From: Candidatus Merdivicinus faecavium
GTDB taxonomy: Bacteria; Bacillota; Clostridia; Oscillospirales; Ruminococcaceae
Direction: 5' to 3'
Assembly (NCBI GenBank): GCA_018716285.1
Contig: DVKD01000049.1
Coordinates: forward strand, 1-42,810
Length of the DNA: 42,810 nucleotides
A model generated the notes under the pieces. That model made no database searches. It was not told the origin of the DNA and worked only from the letters and a program-made list of their open reading frames with translations. A program made the position numbers and the translations under genes. Of this stretch, positions 7,880 through 16,323 are shown piece by piece (within the stretch, counting starts at the first letter, position 1; each line of letters starts with the position of its first letter).

Positions 7880-9115
7880 ATGGAACGCGTGATTTTTACC
7901 CGGGAGATGCGGGACACCCACACCATCCTCATCCCGACCATGCTCCCCATCCACTTTCATTTAATGTCCCAGATTTTCAACCAGCACGGCTATAAGACCG
8001 AGATCCTTTCAAACGAGAGCCAGGCGGTCGTCAACGAGGGGCTGCGCAACGTCCACAACGACACCTGCTATCCCGCCCTCCTGGTCATCGGGCAGATGAT
8101 CGACGCGCTGGAAAGCGGCAAGTACGACCTCGACAAGGTCGCCCTCCTCATCACCCAGACAGGCGGCGGCTGCCGCGCCTCCAACTATATCCACCTGCTG
8201 CGCAAGGCGCTCAAAAAGAGCGGCTACGGCAACATCCCGGTCATCTCCTTAAGCTTCGGGGGGCTTGAAAAGAACCCCGGCTTCGAGGTGACCCTGCCCA
8301 TCCTCATCCAGATGGTCTACGCCGTGCTGCTCGGCGACTTTTTGACCCTCCTCTCCAACCAGTGCCGCCCCTACGAGCTGCACCCGGGCGACACCCAGGC
8401 GGCGGTCGACCGCTGGGAGAAGCGGCTGCTCGACGACTTCGCCAAAACGAAGATCGTCAAGTACAGCCACGTCAAGCGCTTTTACCGCGAGATTCTCGAC
8501 GATTTCGCGAAGATCCCGAAATCCGATGAGAAAAAGGTGCGGGTCGGCATCGTCGGGGAGATCTACGTCAAATATTCCCCGCTCGGCAACAACAACCTCG
8601 AAGCCTTCCTCCTTTCCGAGGGGGCGGAGGTCGTGGTGCCGGGGCTGCTCGACTTCTGCCTCTACTGCGTCTTCAACGGGATGGAGGACCGCCGGCTCTA
8701 TGGCGGCGGGCTGCTCAAAAGCCTCGGGAACGGGGCGGTCTACCATTACCTCCTCAAAAAGCAGCGGGACATGATCGACATCATCAAGGAACACGGCGTC
8801 TTTTCGCCGCCCACCCATTTTTCCACCACCGTCACCCTCTCCGAGCCGTACATCGGCCACGGGGTCAAGATGGGGGAGGGGTGGCTGCTCACCGCCGAGA
8901 TGGCGGAGCTCATCCATGAAGGGGTGGACAACATCATCTGCACCCAGCCCTTCGGCTGTCTCCCGAACCACATCATCGCCAAGGGCATGATCCGGGCCGT
9001 CAAGGAGAAGAACCCGCAGGCGAACATCGTTGCCATCGACTACGACCCCGGCGCCAGCGCGGTCAACCAGCAGAACCGGATCAAGCTGATGCTCGCCAAC
9101 GCAAAGAAGGGATGA
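7880..9115 (+). CDS. 2-hydroxyacyl-CoA dehydratase-like Fe-S protein
   Basis: A 411-residue protein with features of the HgdB/FldB/BcrB dehydratase fold: 'NDTCYPALLVIGQM' (C63), 'QTGGGCRASNYIHLLRKAL' (C98), and 'CTQPFGCLPNHIIAKGM' (C354, C360), followed by 'IVAIDYDPGAS'. These cysteines are candidate [4Fe-4S] ligands. In related enzymes the activase delivers an electron that drives radical elimination of water from a 2-hydroxyacyl-CoA. Many Clostridia encode this protein fused to the activase as one chain of about 1400 residues; here they are two genes 6 bp apart. Only one such subunit is present, unlike the alpha/beta pair of true dehydratases, and no CoA-transferase is adjacent, so the substrate and reaction are uncertain. 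Confidence 0.8.
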   Translation: MERVIFTREMRDTHTILIPTMLPIHFHLMSQIFNQHGYKTEILSNESQAVVNEGLRNVHNDTCYPALLVIGQMIDALESGKYDLDKVALLITQTGGGCRASNYIHLLRKALKKSGYGNIPVISLSFGGLEKNPGFEVTLPILIQMVYAVLLGDFLTLLSNQCRPYELHPGDTQAAVDRWEKRLLDDFAKTKIVKYSHVKRFYREILDDFAKIPKSDEKKVRVGIVGEIYVKYSPLGNNNLEAFLLSEGAEVVVPGLLDFCLYCVFNGMEDRRLYGGGLLKSLGNGAVYHYLLKKQRDMIDIIKEHGVFSPPTHFSTTVTLSEPYIGHGVKMGEGWLLTAEMAELIHEGVDNIICTQPFGCLPNHIIAKGMIRAVKEKNPQANIVAIDYDPGASAVNQQNRIKLMLANAKKG

Positions 9116-9122
9116 GGACGGT

Positions 9123-9932
9123 ATGCTGACGACCCTCTGCCGGTGGTTCCTCTATTTTGCCGTCTACAGCGTGCTCGGCTGGGTCTGCGAGACGGTCTAC
9201 TGTTCGATTATCCAGCGGAAATTCGTCAACCGCGGCTTCCTCAAAGGCCCGGTCTGCCCGGTATATGGGGTGGGGGCGGTGCTGGTGGTGCTGCTTCTGC
9301 GGTCGGTTTCCCACAACATCGCGGCCCTCTTCCTTTCGGGCATGGTGGTGACGACGGTGCTCGAGTACCTCACCTCGGTGCTGCTCGAAAAGCTCTTCCA
9401 GATGCGCTGGTGGGATTATTCCCATTATAAATTCCAGATTAACGGCCGGGTCTGTCTCTTGAACTCGCTGATGTTCGGCGGGCTTTCGGTCATCATGATG
9501 CGCCTTCTGCACCCGGCGGTCGAGCGGCTGGTCGGAGCCTTGTCCGAATTCTGGCTTTACTTGGTGAGCGGGATTGTGCTCGCCGTGTTCGCAGCCGACA
9601 CCATCACGACGGTGCGCTCCCTTCTCACCCTCAAAGGCAAGCTCGCCGAGCTTCAGCGCCTTGCGGGCGAGCTCCGCGAGAAGGCCGCTCAGGCCGGGAT
9701 GCAGCTCCGGGCTGATTTCCTCGAAAAGGCAGAGACGCTGGAGACGCGGTTTGAAAAATACCGCCTGCCCGACGGCGCTTCCCTGCGCGATTTTGCGGAA
9801 GAACAGAAGAAAAAGATCGCAAAGCTGCGGATGGGGCAGTATTGCCGTATCCTGCGCGCCTTCCCGAACCTGACCTCCTTCCAGCACAGCGAGGCGCTTG
9901 AGCGGCTGAAAAAGCGGCTCAAGCGGAAGTAG
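9123..9932 (+). CDS. ABC_trans_CmpB-type membrane protein (putative ABC transporter permease)
   Basis: A 269-residue membrane protein. The N-terminus 'YFAVYSVLGWVCETVYCSI' with 'GFLKGPVCPVYGVGAVLVV' and 'WWDYSHYKFQINGRVCLLNS' are hallmarks of the PF06541 family, annotated as putative ABC-transporter type permeases though no cognate ATPase is usually linked. I see about five hydrophobic segments between residues 5 and 165, then a charged C-terminal helix (about 175-265) rich in Lys/Arg/Glu that may be a coiled coil. The ATG at 9123 is 7 bp after the dehydratase stop, so it is likely read from the same transcript. No sequence feature connects it to that pathway. Transport activity is unproven for the family. 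Confidence 0.78.
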   Translation: MLTTLCRWFLYFAVYSVLGWVCETVYCSIIQRKFVNRGFLKGPVCPVYGVGAVLVVLLLRSVSHNIAALFLSGMVVTTVLEYLTSVLLEKLFQMRWWDYSHYKFQINGRVCLLNSLMFGGLSVIMMRLLHPAVERLVGALSEFWLYLVSGIVLAVFAADTITTVRSLLTLKGKLAELQRLAGELREKAAQAGMQLRADFLEKAETLETRFEKYRLPDGASLRDFAEEQKKKIAKLRMGQYCRILRAFPNLTSFQHSEALERLKKRLKRK

Positions 9933-10021
9933 GAATCATCCCGCCTCCGCGGGGAATGCTATGCGGGAAGGGCGGCGCCCGCTTTTCTGACGAGAAAGAG
10001 AGCGGGCTGCGCTTTTATCCA

Positions 10022-10050
10022 TTTACAAACCGGGATTTGTGTGCTATAAT
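10022..10050 (+). promoter_or_regulatory. Sigma-A promoter of the Mrp gene
   Basis: TTTACA (10022-10027), a 17-bp spacer and a perfect TATAAT (10045-10050), 65 bp upstream of the mrp start codon. Confidence 0.75.
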
Positions 10051-10114
10051 ATTGACTGCACGGGTGGACTTTTCCGCCCGACAAGTACAGAAACAGAAGA
10101 GAGGAATCGTTTTC

Positions 10115-10951
10115 ATGAGCGAATGCACCCACAACTGCGAGTCCTGCGGGGAGAACTGCCCCTCCAGGACCGGCGGCGCTCCCGCAAGCCTGCTGGAAAA
10201 GCCGCATGAGCTGAGCAGTATCAAGAAGGTCATCGCCGTCGTCAGCGGCAAGGGCGGCGTCGGCAAGAGCCTTGTCACCTCGCTGATGGCGACCCTGATG
10301 CAGCGCCGCGGCTATCAGTCCGCCATCCTCGACGCCGATGTCACCGGCCCCTCCATCCCCCGCATCTTCGGGCTGAAAGACCGCGCGATGGGCGACGGGG
10401 AAGCCATCTACCCCGTCCGCACCAAGACCGGCATCGAGACGATGTCGGTGAACCTCCTGCTGGAGGACGACACGACCCCTGTCGTCTGGCGCGGCCCGAT
10501 CATCGCGGGCACCGTCAAGCAGTTCTGGACCGACGTGGTCTGGAACGACGTCGATTTCATGTTTGTGGACATGCCCCCCGGAACCGGCGACGTCCCGCTG
10601 ACCGTTTTCCAGTCGCTGCCGGTTGACGGCATCATCGTCGTGACCTCCCCCCAGGAGCTCGTCTCGATGATCGTCACCAAGGCGGTCCGGATGGCCCAGC
10701 AGATGGATATCCCGATCCTCGGCGTCGTCGAGAATATGAGCTATGTGATCTGCCCCGACTGCGGAAAATCCTTCCAGATCTACGGCGAAAGCCATGTGGA
10801 GGAGGCCGCCGGCCAGTACGGCCTGCGCGTCCTCGGCCGCCTGCCCATCGACCCCAAGCTCACCGCCGCCTGCGACAAGGGCGCGCTCGAGCTCTTTGAG
10901 GGCGATTGGCTCGACGCTGCCGCCGACACCGTCGAGGCCCTCCTCGGCTGA
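10115..10951 (+). CDS. Mrp/NBP35 family Fe-S cluster carrier ATPase
   Basis: A 278-residue P-loop ATPase of the Mrp/ApbC/NBP35 type, thought to assemble or transfer Fe-S clusters to apo-proteins in the cytoplasm. The deviant Walker A GKGGVGKS is at residues 45-52, 'AILDADVTGPSIPRIFG' is the family signature after it, 'FVDMPPGTGD' is Walker B/switch, and the cluster-binding CPDC is C213-x2-C216. The N-terminus carries four cysteines (C4, C8, C11, C15), as in NBP35, so it may hold a second cluster. GAGAGG (10099-10104) is the ribosome site; the longer in-frame extension would lie across the promoter and is rejected. It ends 5 bp before the next Cys-rich protein. Confidence 0.9.
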   Translation: MSECTHNCESCGENCPSRTGGAPASLLEKPHELSSIKKVIAVVSGKGGVGKSLVTSLMATLMQRRGYQSAILDADVTGPSIPRIFGLKDRAMGDGEAIYPVRTKTGIETMSVNLLLEDDTTPVVWRGPIIAGTVKQFWTDVVWNDVDFMFVDMPPGTGDVPLTVFQSLPVDGIIVVTSPQELVSMIVTKAVRMAQQMDIPILGVVENMSYVICPDCGKSFQIYGESHVEEAAGQYGLRVLGRLPIDPKLTAACDKGALELFEGDWLDAAADTVEALLG

Positions 10952-10956
10952 GCGCC

Positions 10957-11400
10957 ATGACCAAGTCGGAACTCGCCAGAAAGAATTTTGAGGACGGCTG
11001 CAACTGCTGCCAGTCGGTCGTCCTCGCTTTTGCGGAGGAGATGGGCCTCACCCGCGAAACCGCCACCCTCCTCTCCGCCGGCCTGGGCGGGGGAGTGGGG
11101 CGCCTCCGCGAGATCTGCGGGGCGGTCTCCGGCGCGGCGATTGTCCTCGGGATGCTGCACGGCTCTCCGGACCCCCGTGACCGCGAGCGAAAAGCCGCGC
11201 TTTACGCCGAGATCCAGCGCCTCGCCGCAGCTTTTGCCGCCCGGCACGGTTCCTACATCTGCCGGGATCTGCTCGGGCTCCCGCCCGGCGCGGACGACCC
11301 CGTCCCCGGCGAGCGCACCTCCGCCTACTATGCCGCGCGCCCCTGCGCCGGCCTCGTCGCCTCGATGGCCGAGCTCATCGAGCAGGAAATTGCAGAATAA
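10957..11400 (+). CDS. C_GCAxxG_C_C family redox protein
   Basis: A 147-residue protein of the C_GCAxxG_C_C family (PF09719), small proteins predicted to be redox-active or metal-binding and sometimes encoded with oxidoreductases. The N-terminal 'FEDGCNCCQSVVLAF' (C15, C17, C18) and 'GGGVGRLREICGAVSGA' (C54, the GCAxxG position) are present, with further cysteines in 'YICRDLLG' and 'RPCAGLV' near the C-terminus. The ATG at 10957 comes 5 bp after the mrp stop with no clear ribosome site, which suggests translational coupling to mrp; a functional link to Fe-S handling is inferred from that arrangement. The exact reaction is unknown. Confidence 0.85.
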   Translation: MTKSELARKNFEDGCNCCQSVVLAFAEEMGLTRETATLLSAGLGGGVGRLREICGAVSGAAIVLGMLHGSPDPRDRERKAALYAEIQRLAAAFAARHGSYICRDLLGLPPGADDPVPGERTSAYYAARPCAGLVASMAELIEQEIAE

Positions 11401-11403
11401 CCG

Positions 11404-11450
11404 AAACCGCCGGTTCTGTGCCAATGTGTGCAGAACCGGCGGTTTTTGTC
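11404..11450 (+). terminator. Rho-independent terminator after the mrp operon
   Basis: AAACCGCCGGTTCTG (11404-11418) pairs with CAGAACCGGCGGTTT (11431-11445) and is followed by TTTGTCGTTTTT. The 15-bp perfect stem closes the mrp unit. Confidence 0.92.
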
Positions 11451-11790
11451 GTTTTTGGTCACACCACAGTCATAAAACAAAAAATCGTTTCTGCAATCAA
11501 AAATGAAGCGTGACTGATACAAAAAGCTGTAAATCGTGAAAAAATTGTGTAAAATAGTAGGTTTTACGCGTATTTCAAAAGCAAAATGATGGACTACGAT
11601 AAAACATCGCCACAAAACTCGGACAAACTTTGTTAAAAAACACGAAACGATTTTCCAAAAAAAAGCCCGTTTTGTGACTGGCGTGTGACCGAGGCATGAT
11701 ATAATAAAGTCAATAAAAAAAGTTCCACCGCAAAATGACAGGAGCGCGGCTCCGCCGCTCCGTATTTTGATAGATCAAGGAGGAAAAAGT
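11451..11790 (+). promoter_or_regulatory. AT-rich control region upstream of the surface-protein operon
   Basis: This 340-bp stretch holds no credible gene and is far more A+T-rich than its surroundings. An extended -10, TGATATAAT (11697-11705), is the best promoter; no good -35 is visible, so an activator may be needed. An 11-bp inverted repeat, AAAATCGTTTC (11481-11491) and GAAACGATTTT (11644-11654), flanks the middle of the region. The ribosome site AAGGAGG (11777-11783) closes it. Confidence 0.6.
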
Positions 11791-14700
11791 ATGTACGCCA
11801 AAAAACACAGACCGATGCAGAAACTGACGGCGATCTGTCTGAGCGTCACAATCGCGGCGGCGTCGCTCCTTTCGGGCCACGTCTTTGCGTCCGATGAAGC
11901 ACCGCAGACAGACTACCTAACCGGTCAGGAACTCCTCGCTGAGCTCCGCGAAATGGGGCTCGGTCAGGATGTGATCTTGGACGAGGAGGCGCCAGAATCG
12001 GACAACTCCTCCGAGACCAATACGGAGGATCCTTCTGACACCACCGGCGAACCCGGCGACGGCGATCAGACGGACGGCACAGAACCCGGCAATCCCGACG
12101 AAGGCGGCTCCGGTGAAGGTGCTACCGATCCCGGCGAGAGCACCCCCGAGCAGCCCGGCGACGGCGATCAGACCGGCAGCACAGAGCCCGGCAACCCCGA
12201 TGAGGGCGGCTCCGGTGAGGGCAATACCGATACGGATACCGACCCCGGCACAGATAATCCCGACAACAGCGATCCTGCCGCCAGCACAGACCCCGATGAG
12301 GGCGACGGCGCGGAGCAGGACTCCGACCAGAATCAGCCCTCCGCCCCTGCGGAATCCACTGAGTCTGCGCCGGATGAGTCCACCGGCAAGGACGTCCCCC
12401 TCGTGACCCAGAACGACGAGATGACCGTCAATGATCCTCAGATCCCCGGCGAGACGCCTGCCTCCGAAGAGGATGACAACATCTCCGATGAGGACAAGAC
12501 TCCTGAGAATGACAACACCTCCGATGAGGACAAGATTCCCGAGAATGACAACACCTCCGATGAGGGCAAGACTCCCGAGGGTGGCGACACCTCCAATGAG
12601 GGCGAGACTCCCGAGAATTCTCCCTCCCAGCCGGAGAGCTCCGAAGGAGAACTCCCCGAAACCAGCGGCATCACCGAGGAACAGCGCGCCGAGCTCGCAG
12701 CCTACGTCCAGACGCTGGATGCCGAGCAGGTCGTCTCCCTCGATGAGACCGACATCACCACCGAAGAATACGACGACCTCTACTCCATGCTGACCGCAGA
12801 CCAGCTCGCGGCGATCGAAGCCCTGCTGGCCGGGCCGAACGGCGAGGAAATTTACAACCTCATCATGGCCGCCCAGACCCTCGACGAGGTCAACGCCATC
12901 CTCGACTCCCTCGACCAGGCGGGTCTCAACGCCCTCTTCGGCTACATGAGCGAGGAGCAGTACGCCGCCATGATGGACTGGATCGACGTGCTGGAACAGG
13001 CCGCCATTGAGACCGCCCTCTCCGGCGGAACGGTCAACTTTACCGACGCCGCCCCCCTGACCGGCAGCGCCTCGGCTGGCGCGCCCTCCACAGTGATGCG
13101 GCGCTCCGCGGCCCGCGCCGCCCTTTATGCACCCCCCTCTGAGGAAGGAAATGACGCTCTGGAACTCAGCAAACGGGTGGAAGAGACCGAAGACGGCTAC
13201 CAGCTCGTCCTCGAAGCCTACGCGACCGGCGAGGTCACGAGCAGCACCGAAACCAAAACCGTCCCCACCGACATCGTGTTGGTGCTTGACCAGTCGGGGT
13301 CGATGACGGAGTATATGGATACCGACATAACTTATACTCGTACTGATGAGACTCTCGCATCGGAATTGTACAAAATCGAGGATGATCTTTATATTTTGGA
13401 TGAATATGGCGATTATCGCAAAGTTACCATTCAAAGGAAAGATGTTTGGAGTTATGTGTATAGCAAGGTACCCGAGTCTGGAAGGAATAATCGCAATTGG
13501 GGCAATCTGTATTGCTGGAATAACCGCGAAAATCTTTACTACCTGACCGATAACGGCGACTATGTAGAAGTTTTGATGGAATATTCATGGTGGGATGAAT
13601 ATTACACTTATACTGTAAATGGCCAGCAATATACCAGTGATCAAGATAGCAATGAACTTCCGTCGGAGCTTTCCGGGCGGCTTTATGTTCGAGAGTACGA
13701 TTATCAGAATCGCTTGTATGAATACACCTTCGCATATAGAGATGCAGATGGCCGTCAGGTACAGGAAACAGTTACGGATACGTCAGAACAACGTGCCACT
13801 GCCCCGGATTGGCAGTTTTATGTACGCTCGGTAGGCGACAGAATTCAACGTCTTGAAGCTCTGAAAGATGCTGTCAGCGACTTCATTGGGCAGGTTCAGG
13901 AAAGTGCCATCGGTAAAGATGGACAACTTGGCACTGACGACGACGTCAACCATAGGATTGCGATGGTGGGGTTTGCGAATGGTTCCGGTTCGAAAGTAAT
14001 GACGGGAACATATGAAGAAAGTGATTGGTGGGGAGGATCCTATACCGTCACCGGAATTGAGTACAGCGAAAAGGGTAGCTATGATTACAACAGCGTCGTC
14101 GGAAGCGCCCTGATGAATGTGACTGATAATGAGGACTACCGGGTGCTGACCGGTGCTGTGGAAGGCTTGAATGCAAGCGGCGGCACTATGACCAATCAGG
14201 GCCTTGAGATGGCAAATGATATTTTCAATGCGTATGAGGAGGACTACGGGCAAGCCTACGAGGATGGCACCCGCCAGAAAGTTGTTATCGTCTTCACCGA
14301 TGGTGTGCCCGGTCTCTATGGTTTTGATGACGTGGGTAATCCTTATTTCTACGATGGAAATATCTCCGGTATGGCCATCGAAAGTGCCAAGAACATTAAG
14401 GATGGCGGCGCAACTGTTTACACTATCGGCATCTTTGACGGCGCGGACGCTTCCGATCCAAGCAACTTGCCTGATTATACTCAGGGCTCTGTAGAAGGAA
14501 AACAAGAAACCGACAACGCCAATCGCTTCATGCACCTCGTCTCTTCCAATTACCCGAATGCGATCGACATGGATAGGCCCGGCCCTGTCAACGACAAACT
14601 CCAGGGCAACGGCTACTACCTCTCCGCTTCTGACGCGGATGCGCTCAACGAAATCTTCCAGACCATCTCTGACCAGATCGAAACCCCCAGCACGACGGTC

Positions 14701-16311
14701 AAACTGGATGGAAACGCCGTCCTCCGCGACGTCATCACCCCGTACTTTGACATTGATATTAGTGATGATCGCAATGTCAAGGCACAAATCGTTCCCTACG
14801 CCGGGAACAATGCTTGGGATTGGGAAGCGGCAAAAAATGTCAACCGTGATAACATTGACATTGACACGGCAACCAATACTGTGGATGTCACCGGCTACGA
14901 TTATTCGGACGAGTATATCTGGGATAACAAAAATACTGGCACTCACGGCGGCTCCAAGCTCGTTGTGACCATCCCCATCGAGCGCGACCCGTACTTCATC
15001 GGCGGCAACGGCGTCCCGACCAACGAGACGACCTCCGGCATCTACGCAAACGATGAGGCGCAAGGGGCGTTCGAAACCTTCCCGGTTCCCTCCGTCAACG
15101 TCCCGATCCACTACGGCTTCGATGTTACCGACAAGACCATCTACCTGAGCCAGTCGCAGAAGATCGACTTCGCTGCAGGCGGCGTCTTCTACGACAACGG
15201 CAGGGCGGCGGCATCGCTCGGCGGGGATGCAAAAGCCAACGACTACGTCGACATCACCTATACCGTCACGGACAGCGAAGGTAATCCGGTCGGCACCTAC
15301 ACCATCCCCGCGAAGGGAACAAGCTCATGGAACACTAATGTGCCGCCAGAGCTCACCCCCGCGGACTGCGCAGAGCTGACCATCACCTGCACAGTGACGC
15401 CGATTCATGACGCGGACAGCACACAGGCTACTCAGGCTGTTGGCACTCCGGCAGGCCCGAAGTTGGTCAATCCCAGTGAGACTGCGGGCGGCGATGACGA
15501 CAAAAATGCCGACATCCACGTCCTCAAGCCCACCCTGAACTTCAAGGACACCTACGAAGACGGGCCGACGAACAATTACGCGCTGACTGAGAATCAGAAA
15601 GATGATTTCATCACCTGGTCGGATTTTAACACCGGACATGCAGCGAATGTTGCAAGCGCAGGCGAAGCTCCTGATGTCACCCTGCACTACACTTGGATGG
15701 GGAATCCCAGCGGGGTTATCACGGATGGCAAAGTCAACCTCACCGAAACCGCAAACTTCCAGGTGAACAGCATCACCATCAATGGGAAGGAGTATACGGT
15801 AGGCGAGGGCGTTGACGCCGACTATCATGTGACGAGTGAGTGTTCGTACGTTAAGGACGATCTTGCTTTGGAGAAGGATCATATCGAAGGCCGCCACTTC
15901 ACCATCCACCTCCCCAGCGAGTTTGACCTGACCATCACCAAAACAAAGCCTGGCAACTACGTTGACGGCGAAACCTTCCGGTTCAAGGTGAGCGGTGAAG
16001 ACTTCTACGCGGAATTCACCCTCGGCGAGTTTTCCGATGGCACGGAAGATTGGTCTATTACCCTCAAAGACCTGAAACCCGGTGAGTACACCATCACCGA
16101 GGATCAGGGCTGGTCCTGGCGGTACAACTGCGGAACTATTACACCAAATGGCGGAGTTGATAGTGAGACGGAAATAATCGATCTTGGAAACGGCACCTAC
16201 ACCGCCACATTCAACGACGACGCGACCGTCACCTTCACCAACCAAAAGACCGAGAACCACTGGCTCTCCTGGGAGGACACGAAAGTCAACGTCTTTAATC
16301 CCGCGAGCTAA
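11791..16311 (+). CDS. Giant secreted vWA-domain surface protein
   Basis: A 1506-residue exported protein. The signal peptide ends near 'LLSGHVFA' (A33). Residues about 60-290 are an acidic Pro/Gly/Thr/Asp-rich stalk with two repeat families; about 294-410 is helical, rich in Ala/Glu/Leu; about 489-965 is a von Willebrand A domain with the MIDAS motif D500-x-S502-x-S504 (VLDQSGSM), T799 in 'GGTMTNQGL' and D837 in 'VIVFTDGVPG'. A roughly 178-residue aromatic insert separates the MIDAS loop from the first helix ('RLEALKDAVSDFI', near 685). Beta-rich domains follow, ending in an SpaA/DUF5979-like module (about 1378-1480). There is no LPXTG or transmembrane tail; it ends 'WLSWEDTKVNVFNPAS'. Start ATG 11791 follows AAGGAGG. 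It heads the sipW-tasA-like-sortase locus and is probably an adhesin or fibre tip. Confidence 0.85.
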   Translation: MYAKKHRPMQKLTAICLSVTIAAASLLSGHVFASDEAPQTDYLTGQELLAELREMGLGQDVILDEEAPESDNSSETNTEDPSDTTGEPGDGDQTDGTEPGNPDEGGSGEGATDPGESTPEQPGDGDQTGSTEPGNPDEGGSGEGNTDTDTDPGTDNPDNSDPAASTDPDEGDGAEQDSDQNQPSAPAESTESAPDESTGKDVPLVTQNDEMTVNDPQIPGETPASEEDDNISDEDKTPENDNTSDEDKIPENDNTSDEGKTPEGGDTSNEGETPENSPSQPESSEGELPETSGITEEQRAELAAYVQTLDAEQVVSLDETDITTEEYDDLYSMLTADQLAAIEALLAGPNGEEIYNLIMAAQTLDEVNAILDSLDQAGLNALFGYMSEEQYAAMMDWIDVLEQAAIETALSGGTVNFTDAAPLTGSASAGAPSTVMRRSAARAALYAPPSEEGNDALELSKRVEETEDGYQLVLEAYATGEVTSSTETKTVPTDIVLVLDQSGSMTEYMDTDITYTRTDETLASELYKIEDDLYILDEYGDYRKVTIQRKDVWSYVYSKVPESGRNNRNWGNLYCWNNRENLYYLTDNGDYVEVLMEYSWWDEYYTYTVNGQQYTSDQDSNELPSELSGRLYVREYDYQNRLYEYTFAYRDADGRQVQETVTDTSEQRATAPDWQFYVRSVGDRIQRLEALKDAVSDFIGQVQESAIGKDGQLGTDDDVNHRIAMVGFANGSGSKVMTGTYEESDWWGGSYTVTGIEYSEKGSYDYNSVVGSALMNVTDNEDYRVLTGAVEGLNASGGTMTNQGLEMANDIFNAYEEDYGQAYEDGTRQKVVIVFTDGVPGLYGFDDVGNPYFYDGNISGMAIESAKNIKDGGATVYTIGIFDGADASDPSNLPDYTQGSVEGKQETDNANRFMHLVSSNYPNAIDMDRPGPVNDKLQGNGYYLSASDADALNEIFQTISDQIETPSTTVKLDGNAVLRDVITPYFDIDISDDRNVKAQIVPYAGNNAWDWEAAKNVNRDNIDIDTATNTVDVTGYDYSDEYIWDNKNTGTHGGSKLVVTIPIERDPYFIGGNGVPTNETTSGIYANDEAQGAFETFPVPSVNVPIHYGFDVTDKTIYLSQSQKIDFAAGGVFYDNGRAAASLGGDAKANDYVDITYTVTDSEGNPVGTYTIPAKGTSSWNTNVPPELTPADCAELTITCTVTPIHDADSTQATQAVGTPAGPKLVNPSETAGGDDDKNADIHVLKPTLNFKDTYEDGPTNNYALTENQKDDFITWSDFNTGHAANVASAGEAPDVTLHYTWMGNPSGVITDGKVNLTETANFQVNSITINGKEYTVGEGVDADYHVTSECSYVKDDLALEKDHIEGRHFTIHLPSEFDLTITKTKPGNYVDGETFRFKVSGEDFYAEFTLGEFSDGTEDWSITLKDLKPGEYTITEDQGWSWRYNCGTITPNGGVDSETEIIDLGNGTYTATFNDDATVTFTNQKTENHWLSWEDTKVNVFNPAS
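12052..12228 (+). repeat. Two copies of a 34-residue Pro/Gly/Asp-rich repeat in the stalk
   Basis: The segment coding PGDGDQTDGTEPGNPDEGG (12052 onward) recurs 102 bp later (12154 onward) as PGDGDQTGSTEPGNPDEGG. The copies are close at DNA level, indicating a recent internal duplication. The stalk length may vary between strains. Confidence 0.85.
12472..12615 (+). repeat. Four 12-residue (36-bp) tandem repeats in the stalk
   Basis: Units at 12472-12507, 12508-12543, 12544-12579 and 12580-12615 code for variants of the dodecapeptide NDNTSDEDKTPE. The first three are nearly identical in DNA; the fourth is more diverged. Likely an extended spacer that lifts the vWA domain from the cell wall. 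Confidence 0.9.
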
Positions 16312-16323
16312 CCGAGGTACCCC

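Noticed and set aside
9956-10114. N-terminal extension of the Mrp protein from an upstream start
   Set aside because: It would be encoded across the -35 and -10 boxes of the mrp promoter; the ATG at 10115 has a ribosome site and matches the NBP35-like Cys-rich N-terminus.
12472-12615. Regular 36-bp repeats suggestive of a CRISPR array
   Set aside because: Repeats are contiguous without spacers and in frame within the stalk of a surface protein.
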